DNA of 64,000 nucleotides. It comes from Protea cynaroides. Its lineage: Eukaryota > Streptophyta > Magnoliopsida > Proteales > Proteaceae. The number at the start of each line of letters is the position of its first letter. The first letter of the stretch is position 1. The stretch covers positions 70,666,896-70,730,895 of the forward strand of contig CM053269.1 in NCBI GenBank assembly GCA_028583415.1. Reading direction: 5' to 3'. The translations under genes and the position numbers were made by a program. The notes under the pieces are model-generated. The model did no database searches, was not told the origin of the DNA, and worked only from the letters and a program-made list of their open reading frames with translations. Positions 43,240 through 55,004 of the stretch are shown one piece after another.

Positions 43240-44423
43240 TTATATAATATATAAATACATATCATATAAACACATATGTATAACAAAATTCAAAATACAA
43301 GCACATGGGCCGAACCAACTTGGTCTGGACTGGTTTGGGCTGGGTAGGGCTGAGTTGATCTGAACTGATTTCTTTCTCTATTATGGGTCCTCTCAGCTTG
43401 CAACTCCGCATGAAAAATTTTGACGGCCTCTGTCCTGGATTTTCTACATCCACTTTGAAGAACATCAAAAAAGAAGCATGTTGGAGCTTGAATCATCGAA
43501 TTTGGATGTCGGATAGTAAAATTATGAATGATCAAAGTTTAAACAGGCTCATCGGCTTGTGGTTTTGCATGAGATCCTTCGGAGACTGTTATCCCAGATT
43601 TTCCACTTCCACTTTGAAGAGGATGGACAAAGGAGCACACTGGTGCTCGAATTACCTTATTCGGACATCAGATGACCAAAATATGAAGAATTAAAGTTTT
43701 GATGATAATCCTACTGACAACTTTGCATGGGACCCACTGGTGGCCTTTGTCCCAAATTTTCCATGTCCGTTGAAGAGGACGGACAAAGGAACACACTGGT
43801 GCTCGAATTACTTGATTCAGACGTCAGATGACCAAAATATGAAGAATTGAAGTTTTTTACGATAATCCTACTGGCAACTTTGCATGGGACCCGTAGGTGG
43901 TCTTTGTCCTAGATTTTCCACGTCCACTTTGAAGAGGACGGACAAAGGAGCACACTGATGCTCGAATTTCCTGATTCGGACGTCAGATGACCAAAATATG
44001 AAGAATTGAAATTTTGACGATAATCCTACTGGCAACTTTGCATGGGACCCATAGGTGGCCTTTGTCCCAGATTTTTTACATCCACTTTGAAGAGGACGGA
44101 CAAAGGAGCACACTTGTGCTCAAATTTCCTGATTCGGACGTCAGATGACCAAAATATGAAGAATTGAAGTTTTGACGATAATCTTACTGGTAACTTTGCA
44201 TGGGACCCGCTGGTGGCCTTTGTCCTAGATTTTCCACGTCCACTTTGAATAAGACGAACAAAGGAACACACTGGTGCACTTTGGCTCAGCTCTAAACACT
44301 GTAGAGAGTACACATGGACTAATTGACTGCTGGTTTGAGAGAGTTTCACTCGCCTCCCCTCTCTCGCTATCTACGCACCAATATGGCTGTCTAGTTAGGG
44401 GAAGCAAAAAGGAGGTGCTTACA
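43234..44423 (-). mobile_element. Inverted Ogre-type LTR fragment
   Basis: On the minus strand it starts TGTAAGCACCTCC at 44423, the same terminus as the LTR at 990. It then has 158-bp repeats (44290-43383), a segment rich in the motif GGTCTGGACTGG and its complement, and AT-rich sequence at 43234-43280. That is the same order as 990-2150. It is cut at the TA repeat by element C. No polypurine tract precedes it; its outer edge abuts LINE sequence, so it looks like an Ogre insertion in the LINE. Confidence 0.8.
43383..44290. repeat. 158-bp tandem repeat, 5-6 copies, within the inverted Ogre LTR
   Basis: GCATG anchors recur at 43408, 43567, 43725, 43882, 44040 and 44198, giving periods of 157-159 bp. 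Units contain CCACTTTGAAGAGGACGGAC and ATGACCAAAATATGAAGAAT. They are the reverse-complement relatives of the repeats at 1330-1880. The open frames across them are repeat artefacts. Confidence 0.9.
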
Positions 44424-46535
44424 CCTGGATTGAATTGGTTATGCAATGCATTTGTTCAGTATCTTACACTCTTTTAATTAATGGAGCTGAAAGGGGATCA
44501 TTTAGGCCCTTCCAAGGGGATTAGACAGGGGGATCCCCTGTCTCCCATTATTTTTATACTTTGTGCCCATGTTTTATCTTGTGTTCTAAATAATCCTCCT
44601 TCTCATGGGCCTAGTAAAGGGAATCTGATTAGAGGTCGATCCGACCACATCCATCATTTAGTGTTTGCAGATGACTACATTTTGTTCTCTAAAGTTCATC
44701 TGAAAATTGTACTGCACTTAAAGGATTGTCTTGATCTTTATTGTAGAGCTTCTGGTCAGCGAATTAATCACACTAAATCTTCACTGTATTTTAGTCCTAA
44801 TACTCCTCTACGCTTTTGTCATCGGTTTTCTAGGCTTTTGAAGATTCCCCATGGTAAAAAAGCCATCCAAAATTTGGGGGTTCCAATTGACTTTGGCGTG
44901 TCAAAGAAAATGTTATTCAACAATTCGGTGTATCAAACTCTTCTCAAGCTTCAACAATGGAAGGCTTCCTTACTTTCCATTGCGGGTAAGGAAACTCTTA
45001 TTAAATCAGTGGTTTTTCCTCGTTCAAATTTTATATGTTCTTTGTTTAAATTACCCACCACTGTATTTCAGAAATTGAGAAAAAGAATCCGCTGATTCTT
45101 ACTGGAGCAAGGGTTCGGATTCTAGGGAGATTCACTAGATATCATGGGATAGATTGTGTCTTCCTAAAAACAAAGGTGGTTTGGGGATGAGAGATCCTAT
45201 TTTTCAAAACCAGGCTCCCTTGGCTAAGTTGGCCTGGAGAATTTGGAAGTCCCCTGAATCTCAATGGGTTAAATGCCTTAAGCCTATTTACTTTCCATCT
45301 TCAGACTTTCTTGAGGCCACTACTGGGTCTTGACCTTCTAGGTTATGGTGGAGTATTTTTAAAGGTTTGAAAGTGCTAAATCAAGGTCTCATATGGAAGG
45401 TCAGATCTGGACACCAGATTCGTATTTGGGACGATGGGTCCCAACTCTTCCTCATAATCGACCGATATCATTTTCTCCAACAGAGTAGTCCTATTTTTGG
45501 GTCTCGGACCTTATTGATGATACAACAAGAACCTGGAAAATGGATTTGCTTGTTGATCTATTTCAACCACATGAAGTTCATGCTATAAGTAGTATTCCTT
45601 TATCTCTAACTCCTACACCCGATATTTTAATATGGAAGGCTTCTAAATCAGGGTCATTCTCTGTGAAAAGTGCATATCACATGCTATCCACATCCCATTA
45701 TCAAAACTGGTTGAACCATCTTTCTAGAGATTCACTTGCTTCATGGTTGTCAGTGCCAACTGTTGTTTGGAGAGCAATATGGTCCTGCAAAACTCTTTTA
45801 AAAATTGAACACTTCTCTGGCGTTGCTGTGTTCAAGGACTTCCTTCTAGTGTGGATCTTGCTGGACGTAATATTTCTGTTGACCTTTTGTGTAGGCGTTG
45901 TGGTGCCGGAGCAGAGAGCATAGACCATATTTTGCTTTACTGCCCCTTTTCCAGAGCTGCATGGTTGGGCTCTCAACTTTCATTGCTTGTTCCAATGGAC
46001 CCTTCAGTCTCTTTCCATCACTGGCTGGCAGGATTCTGTAGTTTACCGCCTTCAATTCCCAAATCACAACAGCAATTAATTCTTTCTTTCATTGCTTTCA
46101 TGTGCTGGTCCTTATGGAAATTTAGAAACCAGTTGTATTTTGAGAATCTTCCATCGACTCCTTTGGATGTAATCCAAATGGCTCAGTGGGAATTCACTGA
46201 ATTCTGTGGGGCTCATAACTTGGGGAATTTCATGGACTCTTTGCCAGTTTCGCTAGTTGGGACACGTCAACCCAGTTGGTTGCCTCCTCTACTTGGGATT
46301 TTGAAATTAAATGCAGTTGTTGCCTTGTCCTTGGATACTTCTAACAGTAGTATTGGATTTGTCTGCAGAGATCATTTGGGGCATCCTCTCTTTACTGCTA
46401 CTGAGGATGTGGGTTTTACTTTCTATGTTGTTGGGGAAGCTTTGGCTATTCGTAGGGCACTTGGTTTGGCAACACATCAGGGTAATTCTATTTTGCAAAT
46501 CGAAACTGATAGTCTAGGGGACCTGTTGATAACAC

Positions 46536-47195
46536 TCTAGAATCCGGATTTTGGCTTCTGGAGCATCCCGGTTCGGATTCTGGACTCTAAATGAGTGAAC
46601 CGGCTCCAAATGAACTCCATAATCCATTTTTTTTTGGAGGATCAAATAAATGCTTTTTGACTTCAGAGTATAATTTGGGAGTAGAAAGAATCACCTCACA
46701 CCACTACTACCACCAACCAACACCACCACAACCACCACCAGCCACCTGCCACCAGCCACCACCCACCGCTGCCACCACCACCTCCCCACCACCACCCAAT
46801 GCACCATCACCCACCACCGCGACCATCCTCAACCACCACTACCCACCCACCACCAACCCCCACCACCACCACCACCCACCACCACCCACCATCACCACCA
46901 CCACCGCCACCACCATCAGCCATCACCTTCCACCACCACCCACTGCCATCCTCCACCACCACCGCCACCCCCACCCTTTGCCACCACCTCCCATCCATTA
47001 CCACCGTCACCAACTTTCACCACTGACCATTAGTGCCATCATCCATCACCACCCTAGAGTCCATGGCTAAATTATGGACTAAATTACATTAACAAACATG
47101 TTTCTACTCTCAAATACTCCTGATCCTTTTGAAACAGAAGTAGAAATTTGAATCAGAAATAAGAATTCTAGAATTGAAGTTTTATCAAACTGGCT
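46536..47195. mobile_element. Insertion of about 0.65 kb inside the LINE RNase H domain, possible MITE
   Basis: The RNase H frame stops at about 46535 and resumes at about 47200. The inserted DNA starts near CTCTAGAATCCGG and ends near AGAATTCTAGAATTGAAG, which could be eroded inverted termini. I cannot read a convincing target duplication. Its centre is a CCA-rich array. Confidence 0.45.
46690..47050. repeat. CCA-rich low-complexity array
   Basis: About 360 bp of CAC/CCA/ACC triplets on the plus strand with very few G. All three frames read Pro/His/Thr runs. It is not a gene. Confidence 0.9.
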
Positions 47196-47498
47196 CAGAT
47201 CAATGTCTAAATGGGATAAGCTCTTCTTCTGATTTTTTTTTAATACCGTGATTCAAGATATTGTGGGATGTTTGTACAGTTTCTTTCATTCATCTCCCAA
47301 AGTTTCTTTCATTCATGTCCCAAAATTTGGGAATTTTGTTGTGCACCGGATGGCTAAACAGGCCTTTTTGGGATCAGGTCTTTTGTGGTGGAATGGTTCT
47401 TCCACTTGGTTAGTGGATCTTTGTAAATCGGATGTACAGATAGACGATGCTATGGTTAATCAATAGACTAGTGGTTTACGGAAAAAAAAAAAAAAAAA

Positions 47499-48020
47499 AC
47501 TATGACTGTAATGTTAGTCAGTTACTCCGTTCGTTTATTAGGCCAGAAAATCTATATTATATGACTATGATACTATGCTTTTTAGCTTTTGTGTTTTTTT
47601 TTTACTATGATTGACTGAGAACTAGAAATTTGAAAGATTCAACCTGGATTTTGTAAGGCAAAAAGCGAATGACCATCCCACAAAGTGAGCCCTAAGTCTA
47701 GTTCGGATCGAGTCGGCCCAAAATCAGGCCGATGCACCCAGTCCGATAACAAATCGACATTGGATCGGTCCATTAGTTAGTATGCACAGCGCATGCCCAT
47801 TCCAGTTCGAACTCTTAACGAACATGTCTTGGTCAAGGCATATAAAACCCGACATCGATTCAATCCAAAACGTCCCATTGACACCCTACCATCTAGGCTC
47901 CAGCCTGAATGAACCCGTACCACTTATTGAATTGGGAACCAAGTTCGAAGCAAGCCAAGCCCAAGCCCTATGAAGTTGAAAGTTGTAAATGGTTCGAGCC
48001 TGACCTGAATTCAAAGAGTT
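47499..48020. other. Flank of the LINE with a partial hAT-type MITE (about 47640-47887)
   Basis: The segment ending CCCATTGACACCCT at 47887 is, on the minus strand, related to the MITE at 53112-53779: AGGGTGTCAATGGG, then a GATGTCGGGTTTTATA-like and an AACATGTTCGTTAAGAGTTC-like block. Its other end is lost. The remainder shows nothing I can support. Confidence 0.55.
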
Positions 48021-48161
48021 TGGATCACCTGCATGTACTTGTATTTTTCATGGGATTCTATCACCGTTGATGTGATGTGGGACCCACATTTAGAGTGTGA
48101 GACCCTCTGGATATGGACAGTGATATAATCACATGGAGAAAACAAGTACATGCAGATGAAC
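48021..48161. mobile_element. Small foldback MITE (about 140 bp)
   Basis: TGGATCACCTGCATGTACTT at the left matches the complement of AAGTACATGCAGATGA at the right, with inverted similarity continuing for about 45 bp per arm. The right end coincides with the target duplication of the adjoining solo LTR, so the LTR landed at its edge. Confidence 0.65.
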
Positions 48162-50451
48162 TGTAAGACCCGTGTCAAACTAACCCGGTCTTACCACCTT
48201 GAACTAGGTTTACCCATCATGGTCGAGTCAAATGGACCAAGGGCATGAAGGAGATCGAGATCCCAGGTATAAAATCGACACAAAAACACTTAATTTTAGG
48301 GGAGGGTTGCACACCCAGCTAAGCATGGTCGGACCTCCCAAAACAGAAAGTCAGACCCTCAGTTTTGAAGGGAGGGTCGGACAGCTTAAGACCCTAGGGT
48401 CGACGGGATCATCGACCCTCCCATTGACCCTCGATTTCTGACGAAACTGAAATTAAGAAATTTCCTAATTTTCGGTTGGGATTCCTTCCAAATCTCAATG
48501 GGATTATTATAGGACATTCCTAGTCTATTTAAAGGACGTCCCTAAGCCACATTCACTCCTTTCACAACCCTAATTGAATTGAGAGAAAGAGAGAAGAAGG
48601 AAAAGAGGAAGAAAGGAGGCTAGGAAGAAGGCTTAGTAGAAAGGAGAGGAATTTGCAGAGAAAAGTAATCTTCTCAGGTATGGATACTAATTCCATGAGT
48701 TTCTACAGACCTTAGGTTAGATATGGTTGAGTGTAGGATTTCGGAGAAACCCAAACCATCCACCCATGGTTAGGTTTTCATGGAAAACCATAGGAGGATG
48801 CACGAAAGCTATCTAGATGGATTATACATGGTTCTAGACCATGGAATAACTGTTGAATGAATGTAGGAAGCAAGCCATAGGACCCCAAACACGAAGAATG
48901 GGTTAAAAGTGGAAATTGGACCAGAGTGCACTAAGGGTCGCACCGAGGGTCGATAGACCATCCGACCCTAGGTGTTTCTGACCATCGACCCTCAGCATTC
49001 GGGAAGTTCAGAATGGAGGGAGGGTCGATAGACCCATCGACCCTCAGTTGACAGAATGGTTTTTAATTCCGAATTAATTCTAATTAAATTCTATCGACTT
49101 TGTTAGGTTTGCTAGCAATATAATAACATTATAAAGGTGATTCTAAAGCTTGAGAAAGTATCTTTTAGCAAGCTAAGGTGAGGAACCTTAACCCCAAACT
49201 AAATTGGTTAATAATAAACTGTTTTCTATTTCTTGAGTCCTATGCTATGTTTGATTCTATGCGAATATATTTGTAATGTGCATACAGCATGCCATCCAAT
49301 ATTTCTATTACTTGTTCATGCATATTTACTTTATTGTTTATAACATGATGATGATGATGATGATAGGAATAGGCATGTGCTTGTATGTGTGTGGTTGATG
49401 TGCTTGATGCGAGCGAGTATCAGGGGAGGTGTGATGAGAACGTCAATAAACGTTAACCTTTGGCGGGTCTCAGCACTTTAGCTCTATCTCTAACTCAAGT
49501 CTTGTGCAATGACATCGTCGTATCGTCATTACCTTAGCAGAACTATTATGTCGTAGAGTATCAGGGGAGGTGGTCTCGGTCCTTGTAGTCTCTGACTCTA
49601 CTGGGGGGCCTTAGCTCTATCTCTATGGATGTTCTGAGGGGATCTTTGGGGTGAGGCCTTTGATACACTTGTTTGGCATTAGGATTGGTTAGCAGCGAGC
49701 CCGGTTTGCAAGCCCTCGCTAACAGGGGGCTTACGTGTTGGTATAGCATTATATAGCAATAAACGTTAACCTTTGTTGTATAATGTTATGGTAAGGTGGA
49801 TGGGGACGACGATAAACGTTAACCTTCGGGCGGGTTTCAACACCTTGTGTATAGAGGCGGTGTCAATAAACGTTAACTTTTGACCACCCAACCTTTCTAT
49901 TGCACATTGCAAACTATAAACCAAGACCAAAGATATAAATTGATTTTTTGCATGCATATGTAATGTTGCATTGTTTTGGCTACTCACTGAGCCGTGTTGT
50001 GTGCTCACCCCTCGACGTCGAATATTTTTAGTTGATGATGCAGGTTATACAGTTGAAGATTACATGAACGCGTCGGCGTACGGAACTGTAGCAGCTATGG
50101 AAGTTGGAGCTGAAGACGATACACACGACTCCTCTTGCGAGTGCAACTCGTGTGTATTCGATTAGATATTTTTATAGGTTTCTTTATTGGATTATAGACA
50201 TGTATTTGATACTTAATTATTTATGCCTCGGTTTGATACAGAATAATTTTCTATTAAATTATTAATAACATTTAGTTCTCAGTTCATTTATTTATAAGAT
50301 TTCCGCTAATGTGTATTTACTCTGATTATGATTGTGAATGCGTGTAAAGTTTGGATAACGCGGGGATAGCCTATTAGAGATCCTGGTTGAACCGTTGGTT
50401 ATTTAGCGGTTCATCACACCATTCTGAAGTGTGCGGAATTGGGGTGTGACA
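48162..50451 (+). mobile_element. Solo LTR of the element B family
   Basis: 2290 bp from TGTAAGACCCGTGTC to GGGGTGTGACA, with TGAAC at 48157-48161 and 50452-50456. It has GGGTCG clusters (48330-48435, 48930-49045), a TATTTAAAGG box near 48527-48536, four AATAAACGTTAACCTTTG-type repeats (49443-49880) and an intact peptide segment. Confidence 0.95.
50032..50165 (+). CDS. LTR-encoded Cys-tail peptide exon, solo LTR copy (48.2-50.5 kb)
   Basis: 134 nt after ATTTTTAG. It reads VDDAGYTVEDYMNASAYG, VAAMEVGAEDDTHDSSCECNSCVFD and TAG. Against family A the changes are mostly third-position (Thr, Val, Tyr, Ala codons) or conservative (Asp/Glu, Val/Met, Leu/Met). Only the linker and the last residues differ in kind. 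Confidence 0.6.
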
Positions 50452-50456
50452 TGAAC

Positions 50457-52920
50457 TATTCTCGAATTGAGTTTCGAACATATCAGACTCTTGATAATCC
50501 CGACGAGGACCCAAACCATATCAGACAGTTTAATTAAGCAATGACGTGTTTCATGGAGGAAAGAACATTAATGTTCTATCTATAGAGAACTTTGCAATAA
50601 ACTGAGTCTGAAATTATTTCCTCTCTTTTTTGGTTCTCATCTCCTCTTCAACTCCCTTCTTTCTTCGTTAATGGAAGAAAGCAGTCCGAAAATTATTTCC
50701 TATGTTTCTCTTTTCTTGCTTCTCCCCTCTTCAACTCTCTTCTTTCTTCGTTAATGGAAGAAACCAGTTTACGACGATGGAGACTCCAGAATTGCAAAGG
50801 GGAGAAGAAAGAAAAGAGAAACAGTGAAATGCAAGCAGCGGACGATCAAAGTATCTGTGCTTGGAGATTGAAGATAATATAAATAAGAAAAAAAAGGACG
50901 TATCTTTTTAATTATTTGTTGGAGGCAGAATTCTTGGAAAGGCAGGAAGAAAAAAAAATTTTAAGCAGGTTAGATCGACTTTATTCTTAAATGATTTATG
51001 TTGGTATTGGTAAAATATGGCGTAATTAATTATTTAATGTATGAGTTTAATTAATTATTTAATCAATTAATTAGTGGGAGTACAATCAACACAACGATTC
51101 TGTCTGACTCGTCACATGGTATGAGATAAGTTTGGTAACCTCTGGGTTAGAGTCTTCTCAATTAGAAACTTTAGAAGACTGTAGCTGAAGGATTACGATC
51201 AAAACTTGAAGTGTCTTCAAACAAAGGAAAATCAATCTTTTCACCATGTCTTTATGTTTATAGTTTTATCACTTCTCCATTGTTTTCTAGAGTTATGTAT
51301 AAATTGAGATGGGTTTGATTGAAGTCCTAATTACTAATGCATATATTACTAGAGATGAATGATCCCTCATTTCTGTTGTTCTTCTATCAATAATGAATTC
51401 ATTTTTAGATTTGGTTTTGAAATCAGTTTTGATATCCTAAACAGTTTTCTCGGTTGGATTTCTATTTCTCCCATTCCATTATTAAATTAATCCTTTGTCA
51501 TGTGTGGGTGTTCTTGAATTTGTCTACAGCGATCTAATCTTTTTAATTTTTCAGTTTCTTGAATTCTGGATTTAATCTGATTTTAGAAACATATCTCTTA
51601 AGTGAGATGTGAGATATAAGATTTAGTATGGGTTTTAATTACTAGTAATTATGTTTTCTTATGTTTCAAATTTAATGTGTTTTAGTATGCAGGCTACTTT
51701 TTGATTATCTGCCGAAGCCATGGTTTCCTAAATTTTTAGCTCTCAATTTCGAGAGGGACACACGCTTCACAAAGTCTCTTGTCCAGGAGCAGACAGAACT
51801 ATTAGAGCAGTGGTTCCGATTTCGGTTGATTAATGCAATGATTTATTTGCTAGGTTTCCTGAGATTCTGATTGACATCTGACTGATTTTGGCTGGATCAC
51901 AATTGAAATCGGCAAAAGCTGATCGATTGCTGTTTTCACTTGCTTAAAGCATGGGGAAGAAGTGACGGATGATATGACTCAGCCAATCATTGTTTGATAA
52001 CAATTTCATAATATTCCTTCAACAACTGGGTTTTTTGCATTTACCAGTAAATTGTTTATGTTAGTTAAATTTACAAGCCAACCAATAGCATGGTGATACA
52101 CGGATAGTTCCAATCTAATCAGCCCTTACTTCATCTATTCCCACGTAAGATAAGGGCAAAAACGATTTTATGAAGGGATACTATTTAGTATAAATAATCA
52201 ACGAATTCTAGTTTTTAGGTAAGTTTCATTTTTAGGTATAAATTAGTCTTATTTTTAAGTATAATTTCATATTATAAGGATTTTACTTGACACTTAAAAT
52301 CGAAAATCCCTTATTTTCTCATGAAAAGAATAAAGAATGAGGACTTGGATACCGAGTTTATTGTCTGTTCTCAAATCCTTAACTTAGGCATTAGATTAGA
52401 CCCCTGGTTATAGACTCAACCTCTTTTGACCTGTTTTGTCTTTTGTAAGTCGAGTCAACTGCGAAAACCTCATACGCGAGATTTAGACTCAATAATTTAC
52501 GATTGTAATTTTTTGTATAGGCTTTACATTCTGATTTCATTGTTAGTATTTTTGGTCATTTAAATTAGACCATAAGTAATATCAATCTTAAATCTTATAT
52601 TTAGTAATCTCAAATTTATATATTAAACCTATTTGTCCTACATTTTTGTAGAAGGAGACTGTTCACCATCATTGTTTGTTCTCTTTCTTCAGTCCTCGTC
52701 TCAAGTGGTGGGGCAAATGTACCCACCTTTTTTGTATTCCTTTGGGCATTTGTTTCTCGGAATAAATTTCTTTATTTCTCTTGAGGTTATTTTGAATAAT
52801 TTTTTTTTGAATTAATCTTCTCAAAATTTTGTATTTGAATAAAAATCCCACAGTTTTGAGTTTTGTGTAAGGGTGTAATATTTGCACTAAAACTGTTTAT
52901 CAAAATTAAATCCAACCATT
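50457..52920. other. AT-rich intergenic sequence, no supported gene
   Basis: No frame above about 60 codons looks coding. A direct duplication of about 76 bp is visible (50613-50765; both copies hold TTCTTTCTTCGTTAATGGAAG). Near 51690-51900 a stretch of moderate complexity has several possible splice-like sites but no recognisable protein. I see nothing else to support. Confidence 0.5.
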
Positions 52921-52924
52921 TATG

Positions 52925-54260
52925 TTAGAATTGAGAGACCGTTTAGTAATCGACTTAGTTTTGATTTGAAATATGACATCGTTTATTTAATCGGTTCGAT
53001 TTGATTTGAAATTGTTTAAATCATATAAACTGTCAGGTTACACCGGTTAGACAATGATTAACCTGAATAGAATGTGAATCATTTATTTTCCTAAAAGCTA
53101 AACTAGTGAACTAAGGGTGTCAATGGGCTGATCTGAGTCGATTTTGGTTCGGATTGAACCGGTGTCAGGTTTTATAAGCCCAGCCCAAAACATGTTCATT
53201 AAGAGTTCCAACTAGGGTGGGTTGTGCTGGACACAATAACTAATAGGCTAGTCCAGTGTCGATTTGTTATCGGGATGGGCTTATTGAGGTGATTTTGGAT
53301 TGGTTCAGTTTGAACTAAGCTAATCGAGCTTATCGGGCCCATTTTATATGTAAGCTATATAGCCTATTTTATTATATTTGTCCATAAAATTAGTATCATT
53401 CATTCCATATGTATATAATTCAGTAAATTGTAACAATTAACATAATCTTTTCAACTATAGATTCAAATAATCTTTCGAATCAAGAAGTGAACTGTAACAA
53501 TGTAATACAATCCATTAAAATTTAAAACCATTAAAATTAATAAACTAGGCCCTGACGGACCTTATCGGTGCTTGGGTTAGGTGTTATCAATTCAAGCTAA
53601 TTCGGGCTTCTTAAATGGCCGGTCCGGCCTGGTCTGGTTTTAGTTTAGGCTGAAACAATATCGGGCTTTACAAGCCCAGACTGAAACCTGTCCATTAAGG
53701 CTCTATACGAGTTGGGTTTGGGTTATATCGGGCCGACTTGGTCCGTGCTACCGGGCCGGGCCCAGTTTTGACACCCTTGTAGTAAACCCTAATATCATTA
53801 GTCATTCCTTATTAATAATTTAATATTTTATTTCTGTAAGACTCCACCCCCAACCCCAATAGCTCAATCCCAATTAATATATTATTTTACTAAGACTCAA
53901 CTCCAATTCTCAAATGCCTAAACCATAAAATAGGCATTAGTGATTTGGCATAACAAGTCTCACTCTCTTGAATTGCAACTCTCTCCTTTCTGTTTGAATT
54001 TTTTTTATTTTCTTTTTATGAAAAATCAATTAGTAACCGATACGTTAAACCGTTTATAAACTAAAAGAAAAATCAATTAATGAGAAACCGTTTAAAAACC
54101 GACAAACTGAAACCGATCACTAATCGATTTTGGTTTTAATTTTGAGATCATTTAGTTAATCGGTTCGATTTTGGTTTGATTCTCTTATACACTGCACTGC
54201 ACCAGATTGGATCAGACCATTAAACTAATTATAAACCGTTTAATACCCTTAGTTTTGTAT
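52925..54260. repeat. Two related GGTTCGATTT-type repeat fragments around a younger MITE
   Basis: 52930-53090 and 54090-54250 share AATCGGTTCGATTT and the surrounding layout in the same orientation. The second ends ACCGTTTAATACCCTTAG. They look like two copies, or split parts, of a nonautonomous DNA element. Between the MITE end (53779) and 54050 I see nothing else definite. Confidence 0.5.
53112..53779. mobile_element. hAT-type MITE, GGGTGTCAA family
   Basis: Termini TAAGGGTGTCAA and TTGACACCCTTG are inverted. The flanks TAGTGAAC (53104-53111) and TAGTAAAC (53780-53787) form an 8-bp duplication with one mismatch, the length typical of hAT elements. It is rich in short GGGCT/GGCCC segments. 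No transposase is encoded. Confidence 0.75.
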
Positions 54261-54612
54261 ACACCAAACCTTCTTGTATGGAAGGCTTAAGTGATCGATA
54301 TTGGATTGATCATTTCAATCAATTCGTGTCAAAAGTCAAAACCGATTTTCTCTTTTGATTTTTTTTAATCGTACCAACCACATGTATCCATGCTAGTATG
54401 ACCAGAAAAGAAAATAAGTTATATAAAATGAATTAATTAATAACAAGATACTCCATAAAGTAATACCGGAAATGCTATTGAAAAGTCCAGAAATTCTCTG
54501 GGGTTGAGTCTCCCATGAAACTCACAAACTCCTCCTTCGTTACAAGCCTTTTCAATTATTTTTCTTTGATCGCAATTCTTCAGGATCTCAAGTTTATGCA
54601 GCATCACTCCCT

Positions 54613-54860
54613 ATGAAGTTCAGGTCTGCTTTACAATGTGTATGTTTAGCTGTGAGGGCTGACTTGCTTTAGGCAGTAGGGAATTGCATTGATAATCTAA
54701 TTGTGGAGAATGACTGTAAATCTATGACGACATTTGTTCTTCAATTGGATCAGGAGCAACATCTAGATGTTGTGTCACCTGTGAATTCGCTCTCTTTCTC
54801 GATACTTTGTATCATATTCTTTCGTTATATTCCAAGGGAGATTAATAAGTGTTGGGTCTT
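54613..54860 (+). pseudogene. Fragment resembling a plant RNase H-like (RVT_3) domain
   Basis: In one frame, interrupted by a TAG, I read ALQCVCLAVRADLL, then IDNLIVENDCKSMTTFVLQL and FFRYIPREINKC. This follows the Ala-rich helix, acidic strand and basic PRE-N order of RNase H-like domains at LINE ends. It is short and diverged, so it may be a LINE remnant or chance. Confidence 0.35.
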
Positions 54861-55004
54861 TTAGATTTAAAAAATTAAAAGTTTCAAACTTTTGACACTC
54901 TTTTTGTTTTTTTGGTTTTGGAGGGAAATTTTTCCACTTATGTTTTTTGATTGGTTTAGCTTGTAGGATTTTTTTTAATCCCACATTGCTTGGAGAGGTA
55001 AGAT

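Larger units (their letters stand above)
44424..47498 (+). mobile_element. 5'-truncated plant LINE (L1-type non-LTR retrotransposon)
   Basis: Reverse transcriptase: KGIRQGDPLSPIIFILCAHVLS and HHLVFADDYILFS (44515-44690) in the frame 44481-45095, preceded after a one-base shift by ELVMQCI-type sequence. A second domain follows (GGLGMRDP, WKVRSGHQIRIWDDG at about 45180-45450), then a zinc-binding C-terminal module (LCRRCGAGAESIDHILLYCPFSRAAW, 45890-45970). An RNase H-like domain (IGFVCRDHLGHPL, ALAIRRALGLA, QIETDS) is at 46280-46535 and resumes after an insertion as FIHVPKFGNFVVHRMAKQA at 47300-47370. A poly(A) run ends it at 47480-47498. Several stops and shifts; the endonuclease part is missing. 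Confidence 0.85.

Noticed and set aside
43868..44446. Overlapping ORFs with a repeated CSFVRP/FKVDV pattern
   Set aside because: They repeat every 158 bp with the tandem array and have no relation to a protein family.
46591..47070. Pro/His-rich ORFs that could suggest an extensin-like protein
   Set aside because: All three frames are equally open because of CCA/CAC triplets, no signal peptide precedes them, and the array lies in an insertion within a LINE.
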